NCBI GenBank assembly: GCA_002478745.1
Contig: DLQI01000127.1
Span: forward strand, 1-6,729
Origin: Rhodobacteraceae bacterium UBA7436
Lineage (GTDB): Bacteria > Pseudomonadota > Alphaproteobacteria > Rhodobacterales > Rhodobacteraceae
Length of the DNA stretch: 6,729 nt
Direction of reading: 5' to 3'
The notes beneath the pieces were generated by a model. The model saw nothing but the letters and a program-made list of their open reading frames with translations, was not told where the DNA came from and searched no databases. Positions within the stretch are counted from its first letter, which is position 1; each line of letters starts with the position of its first letter. A program made the position numbers and the translations under genes. This document shows positions 1 to 5,727 of this stretch, one piece after another.

Positions 1-266
1 TCCGGTGAAATGTCGGTGGCGTCGACGTGATCCAATCCACGATCACGCAGAGCTTGACCGCATAATCCCGTTCCGGCACCTACGTCTAATACGGGTTGGA
101 AGCCTCCTGCATTTACATAGGCCCGAGCGACATGTTGGTGCATGATATAGGCGTGTTCTTTGGCAAAGGTTTCATCGTATGTTTCCGCCCAATCGCGATA
201 GAGGCGAAGAGAGTCTTCAGGTGTTTTGAGGCCATATGCCCCATCTAGATCAGGTTTGCTTGTCAT
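1..266 (-). CDS. Class I SAM-dependent methyltransferase, N-terminal part (runs off left edge)
   Basis: Reading the minus strand from the ATG at 266 gives 88 codons without a stop before the window ends, so only the N-terminal third or so is present. Residues 59-70 read VLDVGAGTGLCG, the glycine-rich motif I that binds S-adenosylmethionine at the first strand of a Rossmann-like fold. D85 in the stretch ATDIS sits where the acidic residue at the end of the second strand normally contacts the ribose. The upstream segment RDWAETYDETF (about residues 24-34) resembles the region preceding motif I in small-molecule methyltransferases of this class. The substrate cannot be read from this fragment. 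No Shine-Dalgarno sequence precedes the ATG. An in-frame GTG at 284 is a possible alternative start, and a stop lies further upstream. The gene is divergent from the SDR gene at 341. The fold class is fairly certain; the function is unknown. Confidence 0.85.
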   Translation of the reverse strand, partial: MTSKPDLDGAYGLKTPEDSLRLYRDWAETYDETFAKEHAYIMHQHVARAYVNAGGFQPVLDVGAGTGLCGQALRDRGLDHVDATDISP

Positions 267-340
267 AAAGGAAGTGGAACGCACTGTGGTAAATTGCGCA
301 ACCCCTTGTGTTCAGCAAAGAGGCGCGGCACCTATAGTCC
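267..340. other. Divergent intergenic region between methyltransferase and SDR genes
   Basis: This 74-bp gap must hold the start signals for both flanking genes. I see no convincing sigma-70 promoter in either direction. On the plus strand TATAGT at 333-338 resembles a -10 box but lies only 2 bp before the ATG at 341. If used, it would give a leaderless or nearly leaderless transcript, and no well-spaced -35 box accompanies it. The perfect 8-bp palindrome TTGCGCAA lies at 294-301. Confidence 0.4.
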
Positions 341-1195
341 ATGACACATACACTTCTTTCTTTTGGTCACGGATATTCAGCCCGTGAATTGACCAAACAT
401 TTGTTGCCTCAAGGCTGGCGGGTGATTGGCACAACGCGGACGTCTGAAAAGGCAGATGAATTGGCGGCCTCAGGTGTGGAGCCGTTGATATGGCCCGATA
501 GTGATATGAGTGCGGCGATTGCAGCGGCGGATCATATTCTAATTTCGGCAGGTCCGGACGGGGACGGGGACCCGACACTGAATTTACTGCGCGATCAAAT
601 TACACGGAAAAGTTCGAAATTTAGATGGGCAGGCTATTTGTCGACCACTGGCGTTTATGGAAATTTTGACGGTGCGTGGGTCGATGAAATGACACCACTG
701 AATCCTACAACGAAACGTGGGCAGTTGCGCAAGGCAGCTGAAGAAGATTGGTCTTCTGTCGCAGGGTTGCCGCTCCATATTTTTCGATTGGCAGGTATTT
801 ATGGTCCGGGCCGTGGTCCTTTCGCAAAAGTACGCAATGGGACCGCGCGGCGGGTAATCAAAGAGGGACAGGTTTTTTCGCGTATTCACGTTGAGGACAT
901 TGCGCAGATCTTGTGGGCGTCGATCCAACGGCCCAATCCGGGTACCGCCTATAACATGTGCGATGATGATCCTGCGCCACCCCAAGACGTGATTGCACAT
1001 GCCGCTAATTTGCTAGGGATGCCAGTGCCACCGGCGACGGCCTTTGAGGATGCTGAGTTCACGCCTATGGCCCGCAGTTTTTATGCGGAAAATAAGAAAG
1101 TACGCAACGACCGGATCAAGACAGAGCTAGGCGTGGAACTGATCTACCCCACCTACCGTGAAGGATTGCAATCGTTGTTAGATCAGATGGCTTAG
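341..1195 (+). CDS. Atypical NAD(P)-binding SDR-family protein (NAD-dependent epimerase/dehydratase-like)
   Basis: This 284-residue protein has the Rossmann layout of the extended SDR superfamily. A glycine-rich dinucleotide loop FGHGYSA lies at residues 8-14, and strand 2 ends in GTTR (30-33), where an arginine often signals NADP preference. ILISAGPDGDGDP (66-78) corresponds to the strand-4 region. YLSTTGVYG (99-107) is the usual active-site serine/threonine strand, followed by WVDE and a proline. Aligning RGQLRKAAE (126-134) on the usual YGxSKxxAE helix puts R126 and R130 where catalytic Tyr and Lys should be. The classical YxxxK pair is therefore missing, as in atypical SDRs related to E. 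coli YeeZ, so dehydrogenase or epimerase activity should not be assumed. The start is chosen because the dinucleotide loop begins eight residues in. There is only a weak, distant AGAGG upstream. The stop overlaps the dxs stop. The substrate is unknown. Confidence 0.85.
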   Translation: MTHTLLSFGHGYSARELTKHLLPQGWRVIGTTRTSEKADELAASGVEPLIWPDSDMSAAIAAADHILISAGPDGDGDPTLNLLRDQITRKSSKFRWAGYLSTTGVYGNFDGAWVDEMTPLNPTTKRGQLRKAAEEDWSSVAGLPLHIFRLAGIYGPGRGPFAKVRNGTARRVIKEGQVFSRIHVEDIAQILWASIQRPNPGTAYNMCDDDPAPPQDVIAHAANLLGMPVPPATAFEDAEFTPMARSFYAENKKVRNDRIKTELGVELIYPTYREGLQSLLDQMA

Positions 1196-3120
1196 GCCGT
1201 CGCAGCACCGATTTGGGCGATGCCTAAAACATCCAAAACTTTCGCCTCGATGTCGTCTGCATTTAGTCCTGCAGCTGCATACATATCGGAAGGGTTCGCA
1301 TGATCGATGAATGTGTCAGGTAGAACCATTGAGCGGTATTTAAATCCGCGGTCAAAGACACCTTCATCTGCGAGTAATTGGGACACATGACTGCCAAAGC
1401 CGCCAATTGCGCCTTCCTCAATTGTGATCATCGCGTCATGATTTTCAGCCAGTGACAAAATCAGATCACGATCAAGCGGTTTGGCAAAACGGGCGTCAGC
1501 AATCGTTGGTGTAATTCCTTTTGCCGCAAGTTTTTCTGCAGCTTTTTCGACTTCAGCCAATCGAGTGCCAAAGCTTAGCAATGCAACTTTTGACCCTTCT
1601 TTGATCATTCTGCCCTTGCCAATCTCCAGCGGGCTACCGCGTTCAGGAAGTTCTACACCATTGCCTTCGCCACGTGGAAAACGGAAGGCTATTGGGCCAT
1701 CATCATAAGCTGCAGCTGTTGCCACCATGTGCGCTAATTCTGCCTCGTCCGCTGCCGCCATGACGACGAAGTCGGGCAAGTTGGCGAGAAATGCGATATC
1801 GAACGCACCTGCGTGTGTTGCGCCATCAGCGCCAACCAAACCAGCGCGGTCAATTGCGAAGCGCACTGGCAAACGTTGGAGCGCAACATCATGCACCACT
1901 TGGTCATAGCCCCGTTGCAAGAACGTGGAATACATCGTGCAAAACGGTTTCATCCCACCAGCGGCAAGTGCAGCTGCGAATGTTACGCCGTGTTGTTCTG
2001 CAATACCCACGTCGAAACAACGGCTGGGGTAGCGTTCGGCGAATAGGTTTAGGCCGGTACCGTCAGGCATGGCTGCGGTAATGGCGCAAATCTTGTCGTC
2101 TTCTGCGGCAGCTCTTAGGAGGTAGTCAGAAAAGACATTGGTGTAACTTGGTGCATTGCTGGGCGCTTTTTTCTGTTCGCCAGTGATGACGTTGAATTTA
2201 GCTGTTGCGTGACCTTTGTCGCGGGCGGCCTCTGCGGGTGCGTAGCCTTTCCCTTTTTTCGTCAAGACGTGAATGAGAATGGGCCCAGTTGCACGTTGCT
2301 TAACTGTCCGGAGAACAGGCAAAAGTTGATCCATGTCGTGACCATCAATTGGGCCAAGATACGAAAAGCCCAATTGTTCAAACAAGGTCCCACCAACTGC
2401 TAAGCCTTTGAGTAATTCTTTGGCGCGGCGTGCGCCTTCACGGAAAGGTTCTGGTAACAGGCTTGCCGCACCTTTTGCAGCAGCTTTCAATTCTTGAAAT
2501 GGCTCTTCTGCATATAGGCGGCTGAGGTATGCAGACATCGCGCCTACAGGTGGAGCGATCGACATCTCGTTGTCGTTTAGAACAACGATCAAACGCTTGC
2601 CCAAATGACCCGCGTTGTTCATCGCTTCATAGGCCATGCCGGCGCTCATTGAGCCGTCACCGATCACAGCGATTGCATCGCCTAAACCTTCGGGCACATT
2701 GCCGCCTAGATCACGTGCGACTGCAAAGCCAAGTGCGGCACTGATTGAGGTTGAACTGTGCGCCGCACCGAATGGATCGTATGGCGATTCACTGCGTTTG
2801 GTGAAGCCGCTTAGGCCATCTTTTTGGCGTAGTGTACGAATGCGATCGCGGCGCTCTGTTAGGATTTTATGAGGGTAACATTGGTGACCCACGTCCCAAA
2901 TAATTTTGTCCTTTGGTGTGTCGAAGACCGCATGAAGCGCAACGGTCAATTCGACCACACCCAAACCCGCACCAAGATGTCCACCCGTTTCCGAAACAGC
3001 GGAGATTGTTTCAGACCGAACTTCCTGTGCCAACTGGGTCAGTTGGGCGTCAGACATTTGCTTCATATCAGCTGGGCGCTGTACGGTGTCCAAAAGCGGA
3101 GTGTTTGGGCGGTCAGTCAT
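1192..3120 (-). CDS. dxs: 1-deoxy-D-xylulose-5-phosphate synthase
   Basis: Dxs is the cytosolic thiamine-diphosphate enzyme that condenses pyruvate and glyceraldehyde 3-phosphate into DXP, the first step of the MEP isoprenoid pathway and a precursor for thiamine and pyridoxal. The 642 residues match the family's usual length. Visible signatures are GGHLGAGLG (H48) and WDVGHQCYPHK (H79), two active-site histidines. The thiamine-diphosphate/Mg motif runs from GDG (154-156) to N184 in VVLNDNEMSI. H304 is retained, and E375 in GIAEQH is the glutamate that activates the cofactor. R403 in STFLQRGYDQ, D432 and H436 in GADGATHAG, and R483 in FRFPRG are substrate-binding positions. Spacings match the E. 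coli enzyme (offset -1 near H48/H79, +5 in the second half). The start is set by AGGA 7 nt upstream of the ATG. It is the last gene of xseB-ispA-dxs, 9 bp after ispA, and no terminator is evident at its end. No truncation or missing residue was seen. Confidence 0.98.
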   Translation of the reverse strand: MTDRPNTPLLDTVQRPADMKQMSDAQLTQLAQEVRSETISAVSETGGHLGAGLGVVELTVALHAVFDTPKDKIIWDVGHQCYPHKILTERRDRIRTLRQKDGLSGFTKRSESPYDPFGAAHSSTSISAALGFAVARDLGGNVPEGLGDAIAVIGDGSMSAGMAYEAMNNAGHLGKRLIVVLNDNEMSIAPPVGAMSAYLSRLYAEEPFQELKAAAKGAASLLPEPFREGARRAKELLKGLAVGGTLFEQLGFSYLGPIDGHDMDQLLPVLRTVKQRATGPILIHVLTKKGKGYAPAEAARDKGHATAKFNVITGEQKKAPSNAPSYTNVFSDYLLRAAAEDDKICAITAAMPDGTGLNLFAERYPSRCFDVGIAEQHGVTFAAALAAGGMKPFCTMYSTFLQRGYDQVVHDVALQRLPVRFAIDRAGLVGADGATHAGAFDIAFLANLPDFVVMAAADEAELAHMVATAAAYDDGPIAFRFPRGEGNGVELPERGSPLEIGKGRMIKEGSKVALLSFGTRLAEVEKAAEKLAAKGITPTIADARFAKPLDRDLILSLAENHDAMITIEEGAIGGFGSHVSQLLADEGVFDRGFKYRSMVLPDTFIDHANPSDMYAAAGLNADDIEAKVLDVLGIAQIGAATA

Positions 3121-3127
3121 TGTGGTG

Positions 3128-3131
3128 TCCT
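3128..3131 (-). promoter_or_regulatory. dxs ribosome binding site overlapping the ispA stop
   Basis: On the minus strand AGGA lies 7 nt before the dxs ATG and shares bases with the TAG stop of ispA (3132-3130). Ribosomes terminating on ispA would sit on the dxs initiation region, which suggests translational coupling and supports the chosen dxs start. Confidence 0.6.
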
Positions 3132-3996
3132 AATTCTTGCGAGTGATCACAAAAGCCGCTGCTTCACGCAGTGCTTTTGCATCATTACCGTATACGCTTA
3201 GCGCATCAGATGCAGATTGGACCAGTTCACTTGCGCGGCGTTTCGCCTCGTCCAAGCCCAATAGCGACACAAATGTCGCCTTGCCTGCCTCCGCATCTTT
3301 GCCCGTGGCTTTGCCAACGGTTTCTGCATCGCCTTCGATATCCAAGATATCATCTGCAATTTGGAAGGCGAGCCCTAGCGATTTAGAGTAGTGCGATAGC
3401 GCAGTTATGTCGCTTTGAGCCATGCGCGGACCTGCCGTCGCAGACCATTCTATCAGGGCACCTGTCTTGCCTTTTTGGAGCGTCGTGATTTGTTCAAGAG
3501 ACAATGGAACAGCCGATGTTTCGGCTGCGATGTCTAAAGCTTGACCTAGAACCATACCTTGAGCACCACTTGCTTTTGCCAGGCTAAGGGCGAGGTTCGC
3601 GCGCACCTCACCGTTTCCAACTTCAGGCCGTGTCACCATTTCAAATGCAAGGGTTTGGAGGGCATCGCCAGCTAATACTGCCGTCGCCTCATCCCACGCT
3701 TTGTGAACAGTTGGTTCGCCGCGCCGCAAATCATCGTCATCCATGCAAGGCAAGTCATCATGAACCAAAGAATATGCATGCAAAGCTTCAATCCCTGCCG
3801 CAGGCCAGATTGCAGATTTAGGATCTATGCCGTGCAGGCGTGCGGATTCTAAAACAAAAAAACCGCGTAGTCGTTTGCCGCCGTTAGTGGCATGCGCCAT
3901 CGCGTCAATCACAGGCAGCCGATCGAGTTTAGAAAGGGTTTGGTTGAAGTGCGTTTGGATATAATCCGCACATTCCGTTAAGCGTTGGCGAAACAT
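3130..3996 (-). CDS. ispA: Farnesyl diphosphate synthase (IspA-type polyprenyl synthase)
   Basis: A soluble all-helical trans-prenyltransferase of 288 residues, close to the bacterial IspA length. It adds isopentenyl diphosphate to DMAPP and then GPP, giving C15 farnesyl diphosphate. GGKRLRG (39-45) is the conserved isopentenyl-diphosphate-binding lysine/arginine region. The first aspartate-rich motif DDLPCMD (80-86, followed by DDDLRRG) has the two-residue insertion of bacterial FPP synthases. The second aspartate-rich motif DDILD is at 215-219, preceded by FQIA, and KTG is at 177-179. Y75 sits five residues before the first motif. An aromatic residue there limits chain growth in E. coli IspA, which favours C15 over C20 product. 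A short-chain GGPP synthase is the main alternative but less likely. The gene follows xseB by 5 bp with only a weak purine-rich SD, so it is probably coupled to xseB. It precedes dxs in the same operon. Confidence 0.95.
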   Translation of the reverse strand: MFRQRLTECADYIQTHFNQTLSKLDRLPVIDAMAHATNGGKRLRGFFVLESARLHGIDPKSAIWPAAGIEALHAYSLVHDDLPCMDDDDLRRGEPTVHKAWDEATAVLAGDALQTLAFEMVTRPEVGNGEVRANLALSLAKASGAQGMVLGQALDIAAETSAVPLSLEQITTLQKGKTGALIEWSATAGPRMAQSDITALSHYSKSLGLAFQIADDILDIEGDAETVGKATGKDAEAGKATFVSLLGLDEAKRRASELVQSASDALSVYGNDAKALREAAAFVITRKN

Positions 3997-4001
3997 TGGT
4001 T

Positions 4002-4244
4002 TCAGAGACTTTCAACAGGTTTCAAACCCGTCGGGTTGCCGTCCGCATCTAAGGTTATCGCCGCAACCTTTTCTTCAGCTTCTTTCAGTTTGGTTTCGCA
4101 ACGCGCTTTGAGCAATGCGCCGCGTTCATATAGTGAGATGGATTGGTCCAAAGCCACATCGCCACGTTCAAGTTGACCAAGAACCTGTTCAAGTTCAGCC
4201 ATTGCTTGTTCAAAGCTCATCTCAGTCACAGGAGTTTCGGTCAT
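4002..4244 (-). CDS. xseB: Exodeoxyribonuclease VII small subunit
   Basis: XseB is a small helical protein. Several copies assemble on one XseA to form exonuclease VII, which degrades single-stranded DNA from both ends. From the ATG at 4244 the product is 80 residues, the normal family length. Residues 10-60 carry the family pattern SFEQAMAELEQVLGQLERG, then LDQSISLYERG and a charged helix KARCETKLKEAEEKV. A longer reading from a TTG at 4262 adds six residues, but the ATG is preferred because AAAGG lies 7 nt upstream of it and it gives the usual length. The partner gene xseA is not in the window. It heads the xseB-ispA-dxs cluster, a common arrangement in proteobacteria whose functional rationale is unclear. 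Confidence 0.95.
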   Translation of the reverse strand: MTETPVTEMSFEQAMAELEQVLGQLERGDVALDQSISLYERGALLKARCETKLKEAEEKVAAITLDADGNPTGLKPVESL

Positions 4245-4358
4245 GGCGCGGCCTTTGTTCAATCCAGAGTTTTTTGTGGGCTAAAGTGCCAACACGTTGA
4301 TATCTTAACCGCCTTCTAGTTTTGATACCAGTCGGCGATTGGATGATTTGTGGCCAAG
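4245..4358. other. Intergenic region between petR and xseB
   Basis: This 114-bp gap separates the petR stop from the xseB start, both on the minus strand. I see no GC-rich hairpin followed by a T-run that would end the petPR transcript. No clear sigma-70 promoter for the xseB operon is visible either. The best -10-like box on the minus strand, TAAGAT (4303-4308), lacks a good -35. Short palindromic stretches CAAC-AC-GTTG (4290-4299) and GATATC (4299-4304) are present but not diagnostic. Read-through from petPR into xseB-ispA-dxs is therefore possible. Confidence 0.45.
4252..4256 (-). promoter_or_regulatory. xseB ribosome binding site that decides the start
   Basis: AAAGG on the minus strand lies 7 nt before the ATG at 4244. 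It would lie inside the coding region if the upstream TTG at 4262 were used, so it favours the 80-residue form. Confidence 0.5.
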
Positions 4359-5060
4359 TCAGTCTGGGGCGAGCATGTATCCCGCACCCCGTACGGTTTG
4401 CAGGTAGCGAGGCTGTTTGGGGTCAGTTTCAATTTTACGACGCAAGCGTGTAATTTGGACATCGACTGCACGTTCTTGGGCTTGGCCGCGGTCGCGACCT
4501 AATTCTTCAACCAGTTTGTTTCGGCTGATTGGTTCACCCGGTTTGGCCGAAAAAATCTTCATCAGCTGAATTTCGGTTGCCGTAAGTCGCACCAAATCTT
4601 CGGCCTGCCACATCTCTCCACGTTCAAGGTCATAGCGTATGTCACCAAGGTTCAGAATTTTTGGAACTGAATCTTCGGCCGGTGTTTCGGGCATGCGGCG
4701 CAAGATTGCGTTGATTCTCAGTAGAAGCTCTTTTGGTTCAAACGGTTTTGGCAGGTAATCGTCGGCACCAGCTTCAAGGCCTTCGATGCGGTTTCCGGTT
4801 TCGCCCTTTGCTGTTAATAGCAAAATAGGCGTCTGGCTTGTTTCACGGATTGAGCGGCACAAAGACAGACCGTCTTCCCCCGGCATCATCACGTCTAGAA
4901 TGAGCATATCAAAATCAAGGCCCGTGAGGATGCGCCGCGCATGGGATGCATCGCGTGCAGCAGTAACCAAAAAGCCATGGCGCATGAGGAATTTTTGCAA
5001 CAAAACGCGGATACGTTCATCGTCATCTACGATCATCAGGTGGGCGTCTAATGCACTCAT
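4359..5060 (-). CDS. petR: OmpR-family DNA-binding response regulator, PetR-like
   Basis: A 233-residue cytosolic two-component response regulator. The N-terminal receiver domain (about 6-122) has the acidic pocket D12/D13/D14, phospho-acceptor D56 in LILDVMMPG, T83 in LLLTAK and K105 in PKPF, so every residue needed for phosphotransfer is present. The C-terminal OmpR/PhoB winged helix (about 135-233) contains LTATEIQLM (159-167), a recognition helix near 195-210 (ERAVDVQITRLRRKIE), and the wing signature TVRGAGYML (222-230). The assignment to PetR rests on overall resemblance and on its coupling to a MarR-family gene, the petPR arrangement. In R. capsulatus, PetR lies upstream of the cytochrome bc1 operon and was reported to be needed for its expression. 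Here no bc1 genes and no histidine kinase are adjacent. Its start overlaps the petP stop as ATGA, with a strong SD inside petP. The fold is certain; the symbol is less so. Confidence 0.92.
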   Translation of the reverse strand: MSALDAHLMIVDDDERIRVLLQKFLMRHGFLVTAARDASHARRILTGLDFDMLILDVMMPGEDGLSLCRSIRETSQTPILLLTAKGETGNRIEGLEAGADDYLPKPFEPKELLLRINAILRRMPETPAEDSVPKILNLGDIRYDLERGEMWQAEDLVRLTATEIQLMKIFSAKPGEPISRNKLVEELGRDRGQAQERAVDVQITRLRRKIETDPKQPRYLQTVRGAGYMLAPD

Positions 5061-5569
5061 GCTCCGGTCTCCTTGAGGCGCGTATAGGCGCGTTGCATTT
5101 CGGTATCCATCATTGCCTCTAACACAGTTCGAAAGCCCGCAACAGCTTCTGGGCCTGCGTCACGAAATGCGCTGCGCATGCGTGCGCGCTGTGCGTCTGA
5201 AAGTGTTTGCTCTAAACGGCTACCTTCATCAGTTAAAAATAGATGCCGCTCGCGTTTGTCCACCTTGCCAACTTTACTGATGACCAAACCTTGGGCGATC
5301 AAGGTACGCAAAACGCGATTTAACGATTGTTTGGTCACGCCAAGAATGTTGAGCAAATTGTTGACCGTTGTGCCCGGAGCGCGGTGGATAAAGTGGATAG
5401 CGCGGTGATGCGCGCGGCCATAGGCCATGTCTGCGAGAATACGATCAGGATCGGCGGTGAAGCCGCGATATGCAAAGAACATTGCCTCAATCCCTTGGCG
5501 CAATTGTTCGTCAGTGAGGAACAGCAGGTTTTCACCGCTGTATGCTGATGTACTGCGCCCGTCCGACAT
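5057..5569 (-). CDS. petP: MarR-family transcriptional regulator, PetP-like
   Basis: A 170-residue winged-helix regulator expected to act as a homodimer. Residues 25-62 form the helical dimerisation region (FFAYRGFTADPDRILADMAYGRAHHR is its centre). A helix-turn-helix follows at about 67-93 with recognition helix VTKQSLNRVLRTL (78-90). The wing is at about 98-113, containing the DKRERHLFLTDEG pattern equivalent to the usual DxRxxR..LTxxG. The C-terminal helices (116-165) complete the dimer interface. It overlaps petR by 4 bp, the petPR arrangement of R. capsulatus. AGGAT lies upstream of the ATG, with a good promoter further up. MarR proteins usually bind palindromes over their own promoter, and one is present at 5616-5637, so autoregulation is likely (inference). 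No ligand can be deduced. The residues shown do not include an obvious conserved redox-sensing cysteine: I see no cysteine in the translation. Confidence 0.9.
   Translation of the reverse strand: MSDGRSTSAYSGENLLFLTDEQLRQGIEAMFFAYRGFTADPDRILADMAYGRAHHRAIHFIHRAPGTTVNNLLNILGVTKQSLNRVLRTLIAQGLVISKVGKVDKRERHLFLTDEGSRLEQTLSDAQRARMRSAFRDAGPEAVAGFRTVLEAMMDTEMQRAYTRLKETGA
5069..5074 (-). promoter_or_regulatory. petR Shine-Dalgarno inside the petP 3' end
   Basis: AAGGAG on the minus strand lies 8 nt before the petR ATG at 5060 and within the last codons of petP. It fixes the petR start and shows that petR has its own strong initiation site as well as the ATGA coupling. Confidence 0.75.
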
Positions 5570-5603
5570 AATTAATCGATCCTGCTTTAAATCACTTTGT
5601 TAC

Positions 5604-5632
5604 AGTATACGTCAGTGTTGTTGACATTCCAA
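5604..5632 (-). promoter_or_regulatory. Sigma-70-type promoter for petPR
   Basis: On the minus strand TTGGAA (5632-5627) and TATACT (5609-5604) are separated by exactly 17 bp, matching the -35/-10 consensus at 4 of 6 and 5 of 6 positions. A start about 7 nt downstream of the -10 box would give a petP leader of roughly 25-30 nt. Confidence 0.6.
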
Positions 5633-5637
5633 CATCA
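5616..5637. promoter_or_regulatory. Candidate MarR-type operator over both promoters
   Basis: The 22-bp imperfect palindrome has arms TGTTGTTG (5616-5623) and CAACATCA (5630-5637), with 7 of 8 positions complementary and a 6-bp centre. Its size and TTG/CAA half-sites suit a MarR dimer. It covers the -35 boxes of both the petP and the ilvE promoters, so occupancy would be expected to affect both. Assigning it to PetP is inference from position. Confidence 0.4.
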
Positions 5638-5649
5638 AAGGACTAGAGA
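5621..5649 (+). promoter_or_regulatory. Candidate sigma-70-type promoter for ilvE
   Basis: TTGACA at 5621-5626 is a perfect -35 consensus. Seventeen bp later TAGAGA (5644-5649) is a weak -10 (3 of 6). GAGAAT at 5646-5651 is a better match (4 of 6) but has a 19-bp spacer. Initiation near 5656 would give a leader of about 70 nt before ilvE. The -35 is strong and the -10 weak, which suits an activated or tightly regulated promoter. Confidence 0.45.
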
Positions 5650-5671
5650 ATCGTAGGTTTTGCGCAAGATT

Positions 5672-5710
5672 ATGTCCACATCGGAACTATATGCGCAATT
5701 AATGGAATAA
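5672..5710 (+). other. 12-codon upstream ORF in the ilvE leader
   Basis: An ATG at 5672 opens a reading frame encoding MSTSELYAQLME that ends with TAA at 5708-5710, 17 nt before the ilvE ATG. Both leucine codons are of the less-used type (CTA and TTA). No strong SD precedes it, and there is no run of Leu, Ile or Val codons and no terminator hairpin as in classical attenuators. It may be chance. Confidence 0.25.
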
Positions 5711-5714
5711 ACTC

Positions 5715-5720
5715 GGAGGA
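5715..5720 (+). promoter_or_regulatory. ilvE Shine-Dalgarno
   Basis: GGAGGA lies 7 nt before the ATG at 5728, close to ideal, and fixes the ilvE start. Confidence 0.8.
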
Positions 5721-5727
5721 TACGGCG

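Noticed and set aside
556..573. Short tandem GGACGG repeat in the SDR gene
   Set aside because: Only about two units; it encodes PDGDGDP in a loop region and causes no frame change.
584..1000. 138-codon minus-strand open frame opposite the SDR gene
   Set aside because: Shadow of a real gene; rich in Arg, Cys and Thr with no domain pattern and no SD.
2168..2174. A-rich heptamer in dxs resembling a -1 frameshift slippery site
   Set aside because: The codon phase is AAA AAA GCG, which does not fit X XXY YYZ, and dxs is full length without a shift.
2869..3201. 110-codon plus-strand open frame opposite dxs and the end of ispA
   Set aside because: It lies antisense to well-supported dxs and ispA coding sequence, spans their junction, has a composition unlike a folded protein and shows no recognisable domain.
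3856..3862. Run of seven A (T on the coding strand) inside ispA, a possible slippage or frameshift site
   Set aside because: The frame continues through GFFVLE, a normal sequence for this position of the family. No alternative product of interest was evident.
4245..4262. Six-residue N-terminal extension of XseB from a TTG at 4262
   Set aside because: It would place the only plausible SD inside the coding region and exceed the usual family length; the ATG at 4244 is better.
4290..4304. Adjacent short palindromes downstream of petR, considered as a terminator or operator
   Set aside because: The stems are 4 and 3 bp, AT-rich, and not followed by a T-run on the coding strand.
5648..5652. GAATC, a CcrM-type GANTC methylation site near the ilvE -10
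   Set aside because: Such pentamers are expected by chance many times in a window of this size; nothing marks this one as special.
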